Shown: positions 8,226-16,284 of the stretch, piece by piece
How the letters are laid out: each line of letters begins with the position of its first letter
Numbering within the stretch: the first letter of the stretch is position 1
Assembly: GCA_937943605.1 (NCBI GenBank)
Contig: CALEAW010000076.1
Span: 1 to 24,403 of the forward strand
Length of the DNA stretch: 24,403 bases
DNA from: an uncultured Sutterella sp.
GTDB taxonomy: Bacteria > Pseudomonadota > Gammaproteobacteria > Burkholderiales > Burkholderiaceae_F
Reading direction: 5' to 3'
Made by a program: the position numbers and the translations under genes
Notes under the pieces: model-generated
Told to the model about the DNA's origin: nothing
Databases searched by the model: none
The model's input: the letters and a program-made list of their open reading frames with translations, nothing else

Positions 8226-9218
8226 ATGTTGCTTATTACGGGCGGTGCTGGTTTTATTGGCTCCAACTTCATCACCGAATGGTTTAAAGAGCATGATGAA
8301 GGCATTGTCACCCTCGATGCTTTGACTTATGCAGGACAACTCAGCAATTTAAAAGACGTTGAGCATCACCCTAAACATCACTTTGTTCATGGCAATATTC
8401 TTGACGAAGCGTTGGTGACTCACCTTTTGACAACACATCGTCCACGCGCCATCATCCACTTTGCCGCTGAGAGCCACGTTGACCGTTCGATTACAGGTCC
8501 GCAAGTCTTCGTTGAGACCAACGTCAACGGCACAACCACACTGCTTGGGGCCGCTTACCGCTACTGGTGCTCGTTAGATGAATCAGCGAAAGCCGATTTT
8601 CGCTTTATCAACATTTCAACCGATGAGGTCTACGGTTCCATCGAGTTAGATAGCCCTCCTAATGTTGAAACAACGCCTTTTGACCCGAGTAGTCCCTACT
8701 CTGCGAGTAAAGCCGCAGCCGATCAATTTGGTCGAGCCTATCATCGCACCTATGGTTTGCCTGTTGTGACGATCCGGTGTACCAATAACTATGGACCACG
8801 CCAATATCCCGAAAAACTTTTACCCTTCATGCTCATGAGAGCACGATCAGGGCAGACACTCCCTGTCTATGGCGATGGTCAACAAATCCGTGACTGGATT
8901 CACGTCCATGATTTCTGTCGCGCTATTCGCTTAATCTTGGCAAAAGCCAAGCCAGGCGACATCTTCAACGTTGGTACCAATCACGAATTAACGAACTTAC
9001 ATTTTTTAGAAACTTTGATGGGCGCCCTCGACAAAGTAGAACCTCGTGTAGATGGTCAACCACACGCTTCTGCCATCACCTACGTTCAAGATCGTCCAGG
9101 GCACGATCGACGCTATGCCCTAAATTGCAGCAAATTACGTCACACCCTCGGTTGGGCCCCCTTAATCACCTTTGAAGATGGCGTTCGTTCTACGGTCGAT
9201 TGGTATCTCACCCATTAA
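8226..9218 (+). CDS. rfbB: dTDP-glucose 4,6-dehydratase
   Basis: An SDR-family enzyme converting dTDP-glucose to dTDP-4-keto-6-deoxyglucose, the second step to dTDP-rhamnose and other deoxysugars for surface glycans. It shows the NAD-binding TGGAGFIG near the N-terminus, the catalytic triplet STDEVYG (T132, D133, E134), and YSASK (Y158, K162). It also has CTNNYGPRQYPEKLLP and RDWIHVHD, typical of RmlB. The open frame extends upstream to a GTG at 8169, but the ATG at 8226 is chosen because the protein then starts directly with the first beta strand (MLLITGGAGFIG), as in homologues, and CAGGA lies about 8 bases upstream. This gives 330 residues. No rmlA, rmlC or rmlD lies next to it. It is divergent from rng and convergent with the transporter gene, sharing the bases TTAA at their stops. 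Confidence 0.94.
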   Translation: MLLITGGAGFIGSNFITEWFKEHDEGIVTLDALTYAGQLSNLKDVEHHPKHHFVHGNILDEALVTHLLTTHRPRAIIHFAAESHVDRSITGPQVFVETNVNGTTTLLGAAYRYWCSLDESAKADFRFINISTDEVYGSIELDSPPNVETTPFDPSSPYSASKAAADQFGRAYHRTYGLPVVTIRCTNNYGPRQYPEKLLPFMLMRARSGQTLPVYGDGQQIRDWIHVHDFCRAIRLILAKAKPGDIFNVGTNHELTNLHFLETLMGALDKVEPRVDGQPHASAITYVQDRPGHDRRYALNCSKLRHTLGWAPLITFEDGVRSTVDWYLTH

Positions 9219-10141
9219 CGTGACGAACTAAAAACGCGTAAAGAACCTAGCACGCCAAGCAACAACAAGGTCATCCCCACCACTAAGAGTGGGGTTGGCC
9301 ATTCTTCACGCCATAGGTGCGCATAAACCACCGCAAAGAGCGTTTCAAAAATAATCATCTGTCCACCTAACGCGGGTGGCAGGCGTTGGCTCATCAAACT
9401 CCAAAGCACAATACCGATCCAGGAGGCAAAGATACCTAAAAAGATCGCCACGCCTAAAAAGAGCCAGGGCGTTGGACCCATAATCGTCTCAGGGGACTCA
9501 TTAGCCAATAACACAATCATGCCAATAAAGGCACAAGGTAAAAGTGTTAAACCTTGTGCGGTCGACCAAGTTTTTGGCGAATGCTCTGGATGTGCCAACA
9601 GCCACTCTGCATTACTTAAGGGATACCAGGTCCACACAAAGAGCGACAAAAAGGCAAAAAGCACGCCAAGCCAAAAATCACCTGACGTAACGCTACCTGA
9701 CCCAACCAAAACCACGAACTCAGTCCAGTTGAGGCATATCATGCCTAATAGCACCAACATGAGTGGCGGCAACAATCGTCGCCATGGCTTGGCTTTTTCT
9801 TTGGCTCTCAGGTTACCAATCACAGCCACCAAAATCGGAATCATGGCCGTAAAAGCCCCGGCAATCGAAGCCCCTGCCTTTTGGCACGCTTCAGCGAGCA
9901 ACCAATAATAAAAAATATTGCCCACAATCCCTAACGCCGTCGCACGTCGCCAATCGGCCCACTGATAGGTTCTGAGTTCTTTCCATTGAGAAATCGCAAA
10001 ACCTACCGACAGTAGGCCAAAAACAAAATAGCGAACCATCGCAATCACGGCAGGCGAATAGTCCGGCAACATTAATGGGGCAACGTAAACGCTGCCCCAA
10101 ATCATGCACGCCGCAATGCCAAAAAGTACCCCGATCAGCAT
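9215..10141 (-). CDS. EamA/DMT-family transporter (10 TM)
   Basis: An inner-membrane protein of the drug/metabolite transporter superfamily, built from two EamA repeats with about ten hydrophobic helices. It opens MLIGVLFGIAACMIWGSVYVAP, ends with a short basic tail, and carries GGQMIIFETLFAVVYAHLWREEWP before the last helix, a typical second-repeat motif. The longest frame begins at a TTG (10168), but the ATG at 10141 is preferred: AGGA lies 7 bases upstream and the first helix starts there, giving 308 residues. It begins 13 bases after the sdaA stop, so it is likely cotranscribed with the serine dehydratase gene. Substrate is not readable; family members export amino acids or other small metabolites, and the context makes serine, threonine or a product a fair guess only. 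Confidence 0.85.
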   Translation of the reverse strand: MLIGVLFGIAACMIWGSVYVAPLMLPDYSPAVIAMVRYFVFGLLSVGFAISQWKELRTYQWADWRRATALGIVGNIFYYWLLAEACQKAGASIAGAFTAMIPILVAVIGNLRAKEKAKPWRRLLPPLMLVLLGMICLNWTEFVVLVGSGSVTSGDFWLGVLFAFLSLFVWTWYPLSNAEWLLAHPEHSPKTWSTAQGLTLLPCAFIGMIVLLANESPETIMGPTPWLFLGVAIFLGIFASWIGIVLWSLMSQRLPPALGGQMIIFETLFAVVYAHLWREEWPTPLLVVGMTLLLLGVLGSLRVFSSSR

Positions 10142-10154
10142 AGCTGTTCCTGGC

Positions 10155-11534
10155 TTAGCACTCCACAATGCAAACCGCTAAACCACCTCGGCTTGTTTCT
10201 TTATATTTACTTTGCATGTCTCGCCCTGTTTCCATCATGGTCTTAATCACCTGATCGAGACTAATGTAATGTGCACCATTACCACGCAAAGCCATTCTTG
10301 CCGCATTGATCGCCTTGACCGCTGCAATCGCATTACGTTCAATACAAGGGATCTGCACCTGACCGGCCACTGGATCACACGTCAAACCAAGATTGTGCTC
10401 CATACCAATTTCAGCGGCGTTTTCGATTTGTTCAATCGTGCCACCACGCACAGCGGCTAAACCGGCCGCTGCCATTGAGCACGCAACACCGACCTCCCCT
10501 TGGCAACCAACTTCGGCACCAGAGATAGAGGCATTTTCTTTATAGAGCATGCCAATAGCCCCAGCCGTTAACAAAAAGGTTCTAACACCTTCAGGCGTAC
10601 TGCTCGGAACATGCCGTAAATAGTATTCAATCACCGCAGGAATCACGCCTGCCGCACCGTTCGTCGGGGCAGTCACCACACGACCACCAGAGGCATTTTC
10701 TTCAGCTACCGCCATGGCATAGACATTAACCCAATCCATCACAACCAACGGATCATCAGTGCGTTGCATCACATCATGCATCAAAGCATTGGCACGACGG
10801 GCAATACGAAATGGACCGGGCAACACTTCTGTTTGTTTCATCCCACGCTCAACAGCAGCGTGCATCACCTGCCAAACCTCATCCAACTTTCGGTTCACTT
10901 CTTCAGGGGAACGCGTTGCACACTCATTGCGAAAGACTAACTCAGCAATCGTCAAGTTATTTTCTCTTGCTTGCTGCAGTAGTTCAGCGCCCGTACGGTA
11001 AGGATAAGGGCGCTCAACTTTGCCCTTAAACACTTGCGGGGTTACCGGTTCTTCTGGGTTATCTTCTTGCGCGACCACAATAAACCCACCACCCACAGAA
11101 TAATAGCGACGGCTATAGAGCAAAGCATCGTCTCTATAAACAGAGAGCGTCATGGCGTTTGTATGGAAGGCAGGCACCTTATCGGCATGAAAGGCAATAT
11201 CACGTTCTGGATCAAATGCAACGCACACTTCGTTATCGAGCATCAACTTGTGCGTCGATTTAACTTCGGCAATCAATGTCCCAACTTCATCAGGATCCAT
11301 GGTTTCTGGGCTACGTCCCATCAACCCCAATTGAGTTGCCGTATCTGTGCCATGTCCTTTACCCGTAGCCGCTAAACTCCCCATGAGCTCCACTTTTAAG
11401 CCGTTCACCTGTTTTAAAAGCCCGCGTTCACGGAGAAGTTTGACGAAAGAGTAACCCGCACGCATCGGTCCAACTGTATGAGAAGAGGATGGACCAATAC
11501 CCACATTGAACATGTCAAAAACACTGACTGCCAT
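10155..11534 (-). CDS. sdaA: L-serine dehydratase, iron-sulfur type
   Basis: Deaminates L-serine to pyruvate and ammonia using an oxygen-labile [4Fe-4S] cluster, in the cytoplasm. The beta domain starts with VSVFDMFNVGIGPSSSHTVGPMRAG, the standard N-terminus. The alpha domain has GAEVGCQGEVGVACSMAAAGLA and LTCDPVAGQVQIPCIERNAIAA, which supply the cluster cysteines. The open frame reaches an ATG at 11585, adding 17 residues (MRLSRIPLRIN...), but the ATG at 11534 matches homologues and gives 459 residues, close to E. coli SdaA (454). A GGA lies about 10 bases upstream of it, so initiation may be modest. A strong hairpin lies between this start and msbA. The EamA transporter gene follows 13 bases downstream. 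Confidence 0.95.
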   Translation of the reverse strand: MAVSVFDMFNVGIGPSSSHTVGPMRAGYSFVKLLRERGLLKQVNGLKVELMGSLAATGKGHGTDTATQLGLMGRSPETMDPDEVGTLIAEVKSTHKLMLDNEVCVAFDPERDIAFHADKVPAFHTNAMTLSVYRDDALLYSRRYYSVGGGFIVVAQEDNPEEPVTPQVFKGKVERPYPYRTGAELLQQARENNLTIAELVFRNECATRSPEEVNRKLDEVWQVMHAAVERGMKQTEVLPGPFRIARRANALMHDVMQRTDDPLVVMDWVNVYAMAVAEENASGGRVVTAPTNGAAGVIPAVIEYYLRHVPSSTPEGVRTFLLTAGAIGMLYKENASISGAEVGCQGEVGVACSMAAAGLAAVRGGTIEQIENAAEIGMEHNLGLTCDPVAGQVQIPCIERNAIAAVKAINAARMALRGNGAHYISLDQVIKTMMETGRDMQSKYKETSRGGLAVCIVEC

Positions 11535-11561
11535 TTTTTTTATTCCAACGATGTTAATTCT

Positions 11562-11602
11562 CAAAGGGATCCTACTCAAACGCATAGATCCCTTTGCTTT
11601 TT
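11562..11602 (+). terminator. Hairpin with plus-strand T tract in the sdaA leader
   Basis: Perfect 10-bp arms CAAAGGGATC (11562-11571) and GATCCCTTTG (11587-11596) flank a 15-base loop. CTTTTT follows on the plus strand (11597-11602), so it looks like an intrinsic terminator for plus-strand RNA although both neighbouring genes are on the minus strand. Read on the minus strand it sits between msbA and sdaA without a T tract, and its loop contains the alternative sdaA ATG at 11585. Confidence 0.55.
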
Positions 11603-11631
11603 CAATGAGGTTTGATGTTCGAACAGTTTAT

Positions 11632-13392
11632 TTAACCGTTCGCGTGATTTTTGAATTGAATTGTATAGAGATGTTCATACACCCCTTTAAGGGCCATCAA
11701 TTCTTCATGAGACCCAATTTCAACAATTTGCCCATCACGCATCACAACAATACGATCCGCCCCTTCGATGGTCGACAAACGATGTGCCACCACAAATGTC
11801 GTGCGTCCCTTCATTAAGGTATCTAACGAAGTTTGGATATGACGTTCGCTTTCAGTATCTAATGCACTCGTTGCCTCGTCCAACAACAAAATAGGCGCGT
11901 TCTTCAAAAAGGCTCGAGCAATCGAAATACGCTGTCGTTGTCCTCCTGAAAGCTGACTCCCACTGGCTCCCACAGGCGTATCCAAACCTTCTGGCAAACT
12001 ACGAATTAGATCAGCCAACGCAGCAGCTTCAGCGGCTTTCCAAATCTCTTCATCACTAACACGATCACGGCATCCATACGCGATATTTTCAGCGATCGTC
12101 CCGTCGAAGATCACAACTTCTTGACTAACCAAGGCAATCTGCTGACGCAAACTCTTGAGCGTCACCGAGCTCTGAGGTATATCGTCCAAATAGATTTCCC
12201 CCTTCGTCGGCGCCCAGAAACGCGGAATCATATTGATTAACGTCGACTTACCCGATCCTGAGCTACCGACTAATGCGATCACCTCTCCAGGTTTTACATT
12301 CAAACTGAATGATCGAATAGCAGTCTTTTCACTTTGAGGGTAGACAAACTCAACATTTTCGAAACGCACTGCACCAGTAATACGTTGCAGCTCGGTCTGA
12401 CCAGGATCCTTTTCAGGCTCTTCATCAATAAATTTAAACAGACTTTCAGCGGCAGCCGTCATGGCTGCTGTAGCCCCATTCAAACTCGATAAATGACGAA
12501 TCGGCGGCATTAAGAGCAACATCGCAGACAAGAAGGTTGTAAATTCACCAATCGTTAAACTCCCAGCCTGTGCTTGCGCTAAAGCCACAACAACCACAAT
12601 CGAGACACCTGACATCGCCACCAATTGTGTGAGAGGCGTCCCTGCAGCATTGACGCGTTGAGACTTCAAGACCAATGATTTTAATCGTTGATTGACCTGC
12701 TTAAAACGTTCACGCTCATAAGCCATACCATCATAAATTTTCACCACACGTTCGCCGTTATAAGCTTCTGCAATCGTGCCAATCAGCTCACCGTAGGTTT
12801 TCTGCGTTTCAGAGGTCAAACGCTTAATACGCTTATTCACCCACTTTAAAACCATGGCTAAGAGCGGTGCCACAATGAACGTGACTAACGTCAACTTCCA
12901 ATTGTGATAAATCAGAACGCCAATCAAACAGATAATCTGTATAGAATCGCGAACGATGGTCGTCATCACGTTCGCGGCAGTGCCCAACGCGGTAGAAGCT
13001 TCATTAATAAACTTGGACTGAACTTCACCACAACGATGAGCCATATAAGAAGGCTCGCCCCATTGCAAAACGCGCTCGAACATTGTTGTTCGAATTTCTA
13101 GCAACAGAGACTGCGAAACTCGCACCAACAAATACGAGCTTAAATATTGGGTACCGCCATGAAGAATAGAAATCCCAATCAAAGCAATTGGCGCCCATAC
13201 TGCAACCATCTTGCTGTGCTCGTAAAAGCCCATATCTGTCAACTTTCCCAACACAAGTGCAATAAGGGACGAAGCACCACCACCGACAATCATGGCCAAC
13301 ATCGCTCCGATGATTAGACCTTTATAGGGCGGCAGATAGCGGAACAAACGCATCAAATATTCGTTACTAAAAATCGGGAGTTTTTTATACAT
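11632..13392 (-). CDS. msbA: Lipid A / lipopolysaccharide export ABC transporter MsbA
   Basis: An inner-membrane homodimeric ATP-driven flippase moving lipid A-core to the periplasmic leaflet. The N-terminal half (about residues 20-310) holds six hydrophobic helices of an ABC exporter. The ATPase half has Walker A GSSGSGKS (376-383), the Q-loop glutamine in LVSQE (Q424), signature LSGGQ (481-485), Walker B ILLLDE (501-506) and the switch His in VVAHRLS (H537). At 586 residues it matches MsbA (582 in E. coli). The divergent GT9 heptosyltransferase-like gene supports a lipopolysaccharide role over a multidrug or peptide exporter. The ATG at 13392 has no strong ribosome site; MRLFRYLPPYKG (ATG at 13353) is a possible later start. 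Confidence 0.92.
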   Translation of the reverse strand: MYKKLPIFSNEYLMRLFRYLPPYKGLIIGAMLAMIVGGGASSLIALVLGKLTDMGFYEHSKMVAVWAPIALIGISILHGGTQYLSSYLLVRVSQSLLLEIRTTMFERVLQWGEPSYMAHRCGEVQSKFINEASTALGTAANVMTTIVRDSIQIICLIGVLIYHNWKLTLVTFIVAPLLAMVLKWVNKRIKRLTSETQKTYGELIGTIAEAYNGERVVKIYDGMAYERERFKQVNQRLKSLVLKSQRVNAAGTPLTQLVAMSGVSIVVVVALAQAQAGSLTIGEFTTFLSAMLLLMPPIRHLSSLNGATAAMTAAAESLFKFIDEEPEKDPGQTELQRITGAVRFENVEFVYPQSEKTAIRSFSLNVKPGEVIALVGSSGSGKSTLINMIPRFWAPTKGEIYLDDIPQSSVTLKSLRQQIALVSQEVVIFDGTIAENIAYGCRDRVSDEEIWKAAEAAALADLIRSLPEGLDTPVGASGSQLSGGQRQRISIARAFLKNAPILLLDEATSALDTESERHIQTSLDTLMKGRTTFVVAHRLSTIEGADRIVVMRDGQIVEIGSHEELMALKGVYEHLYTIQFKNHANG

Positions 13393-13488
13393 GGGGCAAA
13401 GTCCGTAGTTTGTCGGTGTTCATCATACAGGCTAACCATATACAATGAACTAACTATTGACTACTTTCCACTGCGAGTTGTATTAAAA
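13393..13488. promoter_or_regulatory. Divergent intergenic region between msbA and the GT9 gene
   Basis: These 96 bases must hold promoters in both directions. On the plus strand TTGACT (13457-13462) is the best -35, with weak -10 candidates right at the start codon (TGTATT or TATTAA), implying a very short or leaderless mRNA if used. On the minus strand TATGAT preceded after 16 bases by TTCATT is a weak candidate. No operator-like palindrome stands out. Confidence 0.3.
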
Positions 13489-14424
13489 ATGCCAAATGTT
13501 CTGTGTCGACTTCCCAATCACGTCGGCGATTGTTGCATGACACTCCCTGCTCTGCGTTTACTTGAAGCCAGCGGCTTTACTCCGATGCTCACAGGCAAAC
13601 GTTGGGCTGAAGACTTAATGTCTGGCATGAGTTGGCGATTTGACCCGATTGAAGGCCATGTGACTGAAGACCTTCAACGTATTCGCTATATCAGTAATCA
13701 TTTGGGACCCCGCCCCTTAGGCTTGCTGTTTCCGAACTCTTTTAGTTCAGCCTTACTCTTTTCGATAGGCCGTGTTCGAAACGCAGGTTTTGCTACGGAC
13801 GGTCGCCGGTTGCTCTTAGAAAAAGTGGTTGAAGAACCCGGTCCCATGCATGAAGTGGAACGTTTTTTCCGTTTAGCGCACGGTGCCATTAAAGCTTGGG
13901 GCGGTACACCTGCTTGGGATGAAGTGCCTGAAGAATTAGGTATGAAGCTATTAGCTCGCCATGAAGCTGCCGCACGCAACCTGATGCTTCAATACAACAT
14001 CCCAGAAAAGTTTGTTCTGCTGGCACCGATCGCTCGCGGCTTACACCATGGCAAAGAAAAGCAGTGGAAGCACTTTAATGAGCTTTGCGCTCCGTTACGT
14101 GAAAAAGGCTTCGAGCCCATTATCTTCCCTTCTGTGAGAGAAGAGGAAGCGAATAAGAAGGCATGCCCTGATGCAACCATTCTCCCGCCAACAACACTTG
14201 GTAACTACGCTGCACTAGCTAAACGCGCACAACTTGTTATTGCTAATGACTCTGGCATTAGTCATGTTGCTGCAGCAGTTGGCGCTAACCAAATCACCCT
14301 GTTAGGCGTTACCGACCCAGCAAGAACTCGCCCTTGGAATCAGCGTGCTGTTTGTTTAGGTAACAGTGTCGAAGGGTGGCCAACACTAGAGACTGTCTTA
14401 CACAGCATCGATCAGCGATTGTAA
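13489..14424 (+). CDS. Glycosyltransferase family 9, ADP-heptose:LPS heptosyltransferase (WaaF-like)
   Basis: Likely adds heptose to the lipopolysaccharide inner core at the cytoplasmic face of the inner membrane. The N-terminal Rossmann domain begins LCRLPNHVGDCCMTLPALRLL, where D14 of the GD motif corresponds to the conserved catalytic Asp of WaaC/WaaF. The C-terminal nucleotide-sugar domain has the KQWKHFNEL lysine region (K191) and NDSGISHVAAAVG (253-265), followed by LLGVTDPARTRPW, all typical of GT9. Length is 311 residues, slightly short of E. coli WaaF (348). The sequence resembles the LPNWxGD type of WaaF more than WaaC, but I cannot exclude another GT9 specificity. No clear Shine-Dalgarno precedes the ATG (only GAG 11 bases upstream). 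It is divergent from msbA and ends in a good terminator. Confidence 0.85.
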   Translation: MPNVLCRLPNHVGDCCMTLPALRLLEASGFTPMLTGKRWAEDLMSGMSWRFDPIEGHVTEDLQRIRYISNHLGPRPLGLLFPNSFSSALLFSIGRVRNAGFATDGRRLLLEKVVEEPGPMHEVERFFRLAHGAIKAWGGTPAWDEVPEELGMKLLARHEAAARNLMLQYNIPEKFVLLAPIARGLHHGKEKQWKHFNELCAPLREKGFEPIIFPSVREEEANKKACPDATILPPTTLGNYAALAKRAQLVIANDSGISHVAAAVGANQITLLGVTDPARTRPWNQRAVCLGNSVEGWPTLETVLHSIDQRL

Positions 14425-14440
14425 GTTCAAAAAATGTACT

Positions 14441-14477
14441 AGACCGTCACACAAAGACCTGTCGTGACGGTCTTTAC
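14441..14477 (+). terminator. Intrinsic terminator after the GT9 gene
   Basis: Perfect 10-bp arms AGACCGTCAC (14441-14450) and GTGACGGTCT (14464-14473) surround a 13-base loop and are followed by TT. The T tract is short (TCTTTACC), but the stem is GC-rich and sits 17 bases past the stop codon. Confidence 0.7.
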
Positions 14478-14613
14478 CTAAACAAGATGCCCCTAAAGAT
14501 AGGGATGACGTCGAGCTTGACAAACTAGTCGTTCATTTCCTCAAAAGCCAAACCCTCAAACCTGTATGGGTCCCCTTTTGGCAATTACGCAAGACACGCT
14601 CAAGGAATAAAAA

Positions 14614-15372
14614 ATGCAAGTTTATCTTGTAAATATGGATCGATCCAAAGAACGCTTGGACATCATGTCTCAGCGCTTAGCCGCTTTGGGAATTAACTTT
14701 GAAAGAGTTCCTGCAGTCGATGGTTCCAAACTCGCAGATACCGAAAAAAAACAGATTACTGCACCTAACTGGCGTTACCCCTATGTCCTGACTCCTGGTG
14801 AAGTAGGTTGTTTTTTAAGTCATAAAAAATGTTGGCAGAAACTCATAGATTCGAATGATGACTGGGCATTAGTTTTGGAAGACGACTCTTTTTTCCATCA
14901 AAAAGCCAAGGAGTATTTCGAGTCCACTCACTGGATTCCCAGTGAAGTCCAGCTTATTCAATTTAGCTACGCTATTGACACGACTTATTCTGACAAAACC
15001 ATCACGCTACCTAATGGCAGTCATTTAGTTCGCGTCAAATATTCCTCTCCTTGCGGTACATACGCGTACATGATCTCTCGAGAAGCTGCTTTAAAAGCAC
15101 TATCGATGTCAACTAAAATTGAAGGTCCAATCGATAACTTCATGTTCGGACTGTTTTTTGAGTTTCCGAAAGTTATTTCAAACTGGCGATTGCAAGAATG
15201 TGTCGTTAAAGTAATCGATGATGTTGAACCTACGATTACAGGCAGGGGTCGAACCAACAAAACGAACAGCTTCAACAAAATCAATCCATTACGACTGATA
15301 GAAAAAGCAAAAATACAGATCGGTCGTCTTAAAACAAAGAAAATTGAACAATACTGGTCTAAAAATGAATAG
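14614..15372 (+). CDS. Glycosyltransferase family 25 (LPS glycosyltransferase, LgtB/LpsA type)
   Basis: A glycosyltransferase of the family that extends lipooligosaccharide or core oligosaccharide in Neisseria, Haemophilus and related bacteria, often as a galactosyl- or glucosyltransferase. The N-terminus MQVYLVNMDRSKERLDIM is the family hallmark, followed by FERVPAVDG (29-37), PGEVGCFLSHKKCW (61-74) and the metal motif LEDDSFF (88-94). Later it has SREAALKAL and PIDNFMFGLF. Length (252) is typical. AAGGA seven bases upstream supports the ATG. It stands alone between a terminator at 14441 and a strong bidirectional terminator at 15439. It is AT-rich (about 38% GC over 15061-15240), suggesting transfer or relaxed selection. 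Donor sugar is not determinable from sequence. Confidence 0.88.
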   Translation: MQVYLVNMDRSKERLDIMSQRLAALGINFERVPAVDGSKLADTEKKQITAPNWRYPYVLTPGEVGCFLSHKKCWQKLIDSNDDWALVLEDDSFFHQKAKEYFESTHWIPSEVQLIQFSYAIDTTYSDKTITLPNGSHLVRVKYSSPCGTYAYMISREAALKALSMSTKIEGPIDNFMFGLFFEFPKVISNWRLQECVVKVIDDVEPTITGRGRTNKTNSFNKINPLRLIEKAKIQIGRLKTKKIEQYWSKNE

Positions 15373-15438
15373 AGTGTTCACCTCTCTACTTCACTAAAAT
15401 GTAAGCGCTTCGCGTAGCCTTCAAAAATCACTCAATCG

Positions 15439-15478
15439 AAAAAGCAATTAAGGCGCCATACCTTAATTGCTTTTTTAT
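15439..15478. terminator. Strong bidirectional intrinsic terminator
   Basis: A perfect 15-bp inverted repeat, AAAAAGCAATTAAGG (15439-15453) and its complement (15461-15475), has a 7-base loop CGCCATA. T runs follow on both strands: TTTTTTATT on plus, TTTTT on minus from the A run. It lies exactly between the convergent GT25 and GT2 genes and should end transcripts from both. Confidence 0.92.
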
Positions 15479-15481
15479 TGA

Positions 15482-16276
15482 TCAAAAATCACCCTTATGA
15501 TGGCTACCCAACAGCAAACACTTTAACTTTGCATATTTTAAAAATACAGTAAAGCAACCTATGGATATATGAACAAAGCCTGACATCCCATCTAAAAAAC
15601 CAAATTTTAGAAAATAATATTTCAAAAACCTTACAAATGGACTCAGAATAATCTTTAAAGAGGTTACTCTAACACCTTGAGAAAACATTCTATTTGCTTG
15701 AAGCGATGTATAAGTATTTTGCTTCTCAATATACTTATACAAACTTTCTCCTGATTCATGCATCAAATACCCGCGCAATACCCCCACCTTAAAGTCATCT
15801 GTGTTTGGGATGATTTTTTCGTGAACCAAATCATCGCTCCATTGTGCATACTGACGATTAAATAGCCTCAAACACCAATCTGGGTAGCCCTCTCCATGTC
15901 GTAAAAAACGACCTAAAAACTTATTGCATCGCGGAAACTGGTATGCGCAATCAGTTGGTTCACCTCTAAAAAGATCTTGAAGAGAAGCTTTCAATTTCGG
16001 CGATAGATATTCGTCCGCATCAAGACACAATACCCAGTCATAACTCGCACAATTAACAGCAAATTGCTTTTGAGGACCAAACCCTAGCCAGTCCTGATGA
16101 AATACTTTTGCACCAAAACGTTCTGCAATTTTCACTGTTTCGTCAGTGCTACCAGAATCAACAACGACGATTTCAGAAACAAAATTAGCACTCTCTAAGC
16201 ACTTAGCCAGACAAGATGCTTCGTTCTTCGTAATCACAACCAACGAAATGGGTAGTTTCCGCTCAGCTAACGTCAT
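15482..16276 (-). CDS. Glycosyltransferase family 2, WaaE/KdtX-like LPS core glycosyltransferase
   Basis: A short GT2 enzyme resembling WaaE/KdtX proteins that add glucose to the lipopolysaccharide inner core. The GT-A motifs are clear: ISLVVITKNE (10-19), IVVVDSGSTDET (36-47), then FGPQKQFAVNCASYDWVLCLDADEYLSP, with DADE (86-89) as the metal site. The segment GEGYPDWCLRLFNR and VHEKI are typical of this subfamily. A hydrophobic, aromatic C-terminal part (KYYFLKFGFLDGMSGFVHISIGCF) suggests membrane association. The ATG at 16288 overlaps the recN stop as ATGA but has AAGGA too close. ATG 16276 has GAGGAA about 5-6 bases upstream and is preferred (264 residues). It is very AT-rich (about 28% GC over 15541-15720), unlike the recN and nadK genes it follows. 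Confidence 0.87.
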   Translation of the reverse strand: MTLAERKLPISLVVITKNEASCLAKCLESANFVSEIVVVDSGSTDETVKIAERFGAKVFHQDWLGFGPQKQFAVNCASYDWVLCLDADEYLSPKLKASLQDLFRGEPTDCAYQFPRCNKFLGRFLRHGEGYPDWCLRLFNRQYAQWSDDLVHEKIIPNTDDFKVGVLRGYLMHESGESLYKYIEKQNTYTSLQANRMFSQGVRVTSLKIILSPFVRFLKYYFLKFGFLDGMSGFVHISIGCFTVFLKYAKLKCLLLGSHHKGDF

Positions 16277-16284
16277 TGTGTTCC

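Noticed and set aside
14478..14613. TTGACA (14517-14522) as a promoter for the GT25 gene
   Set aside because: The -35 is a perfect match, but no acceptable -10 box occurs 16-18 bases downstream, so it was not listed as a promoter.
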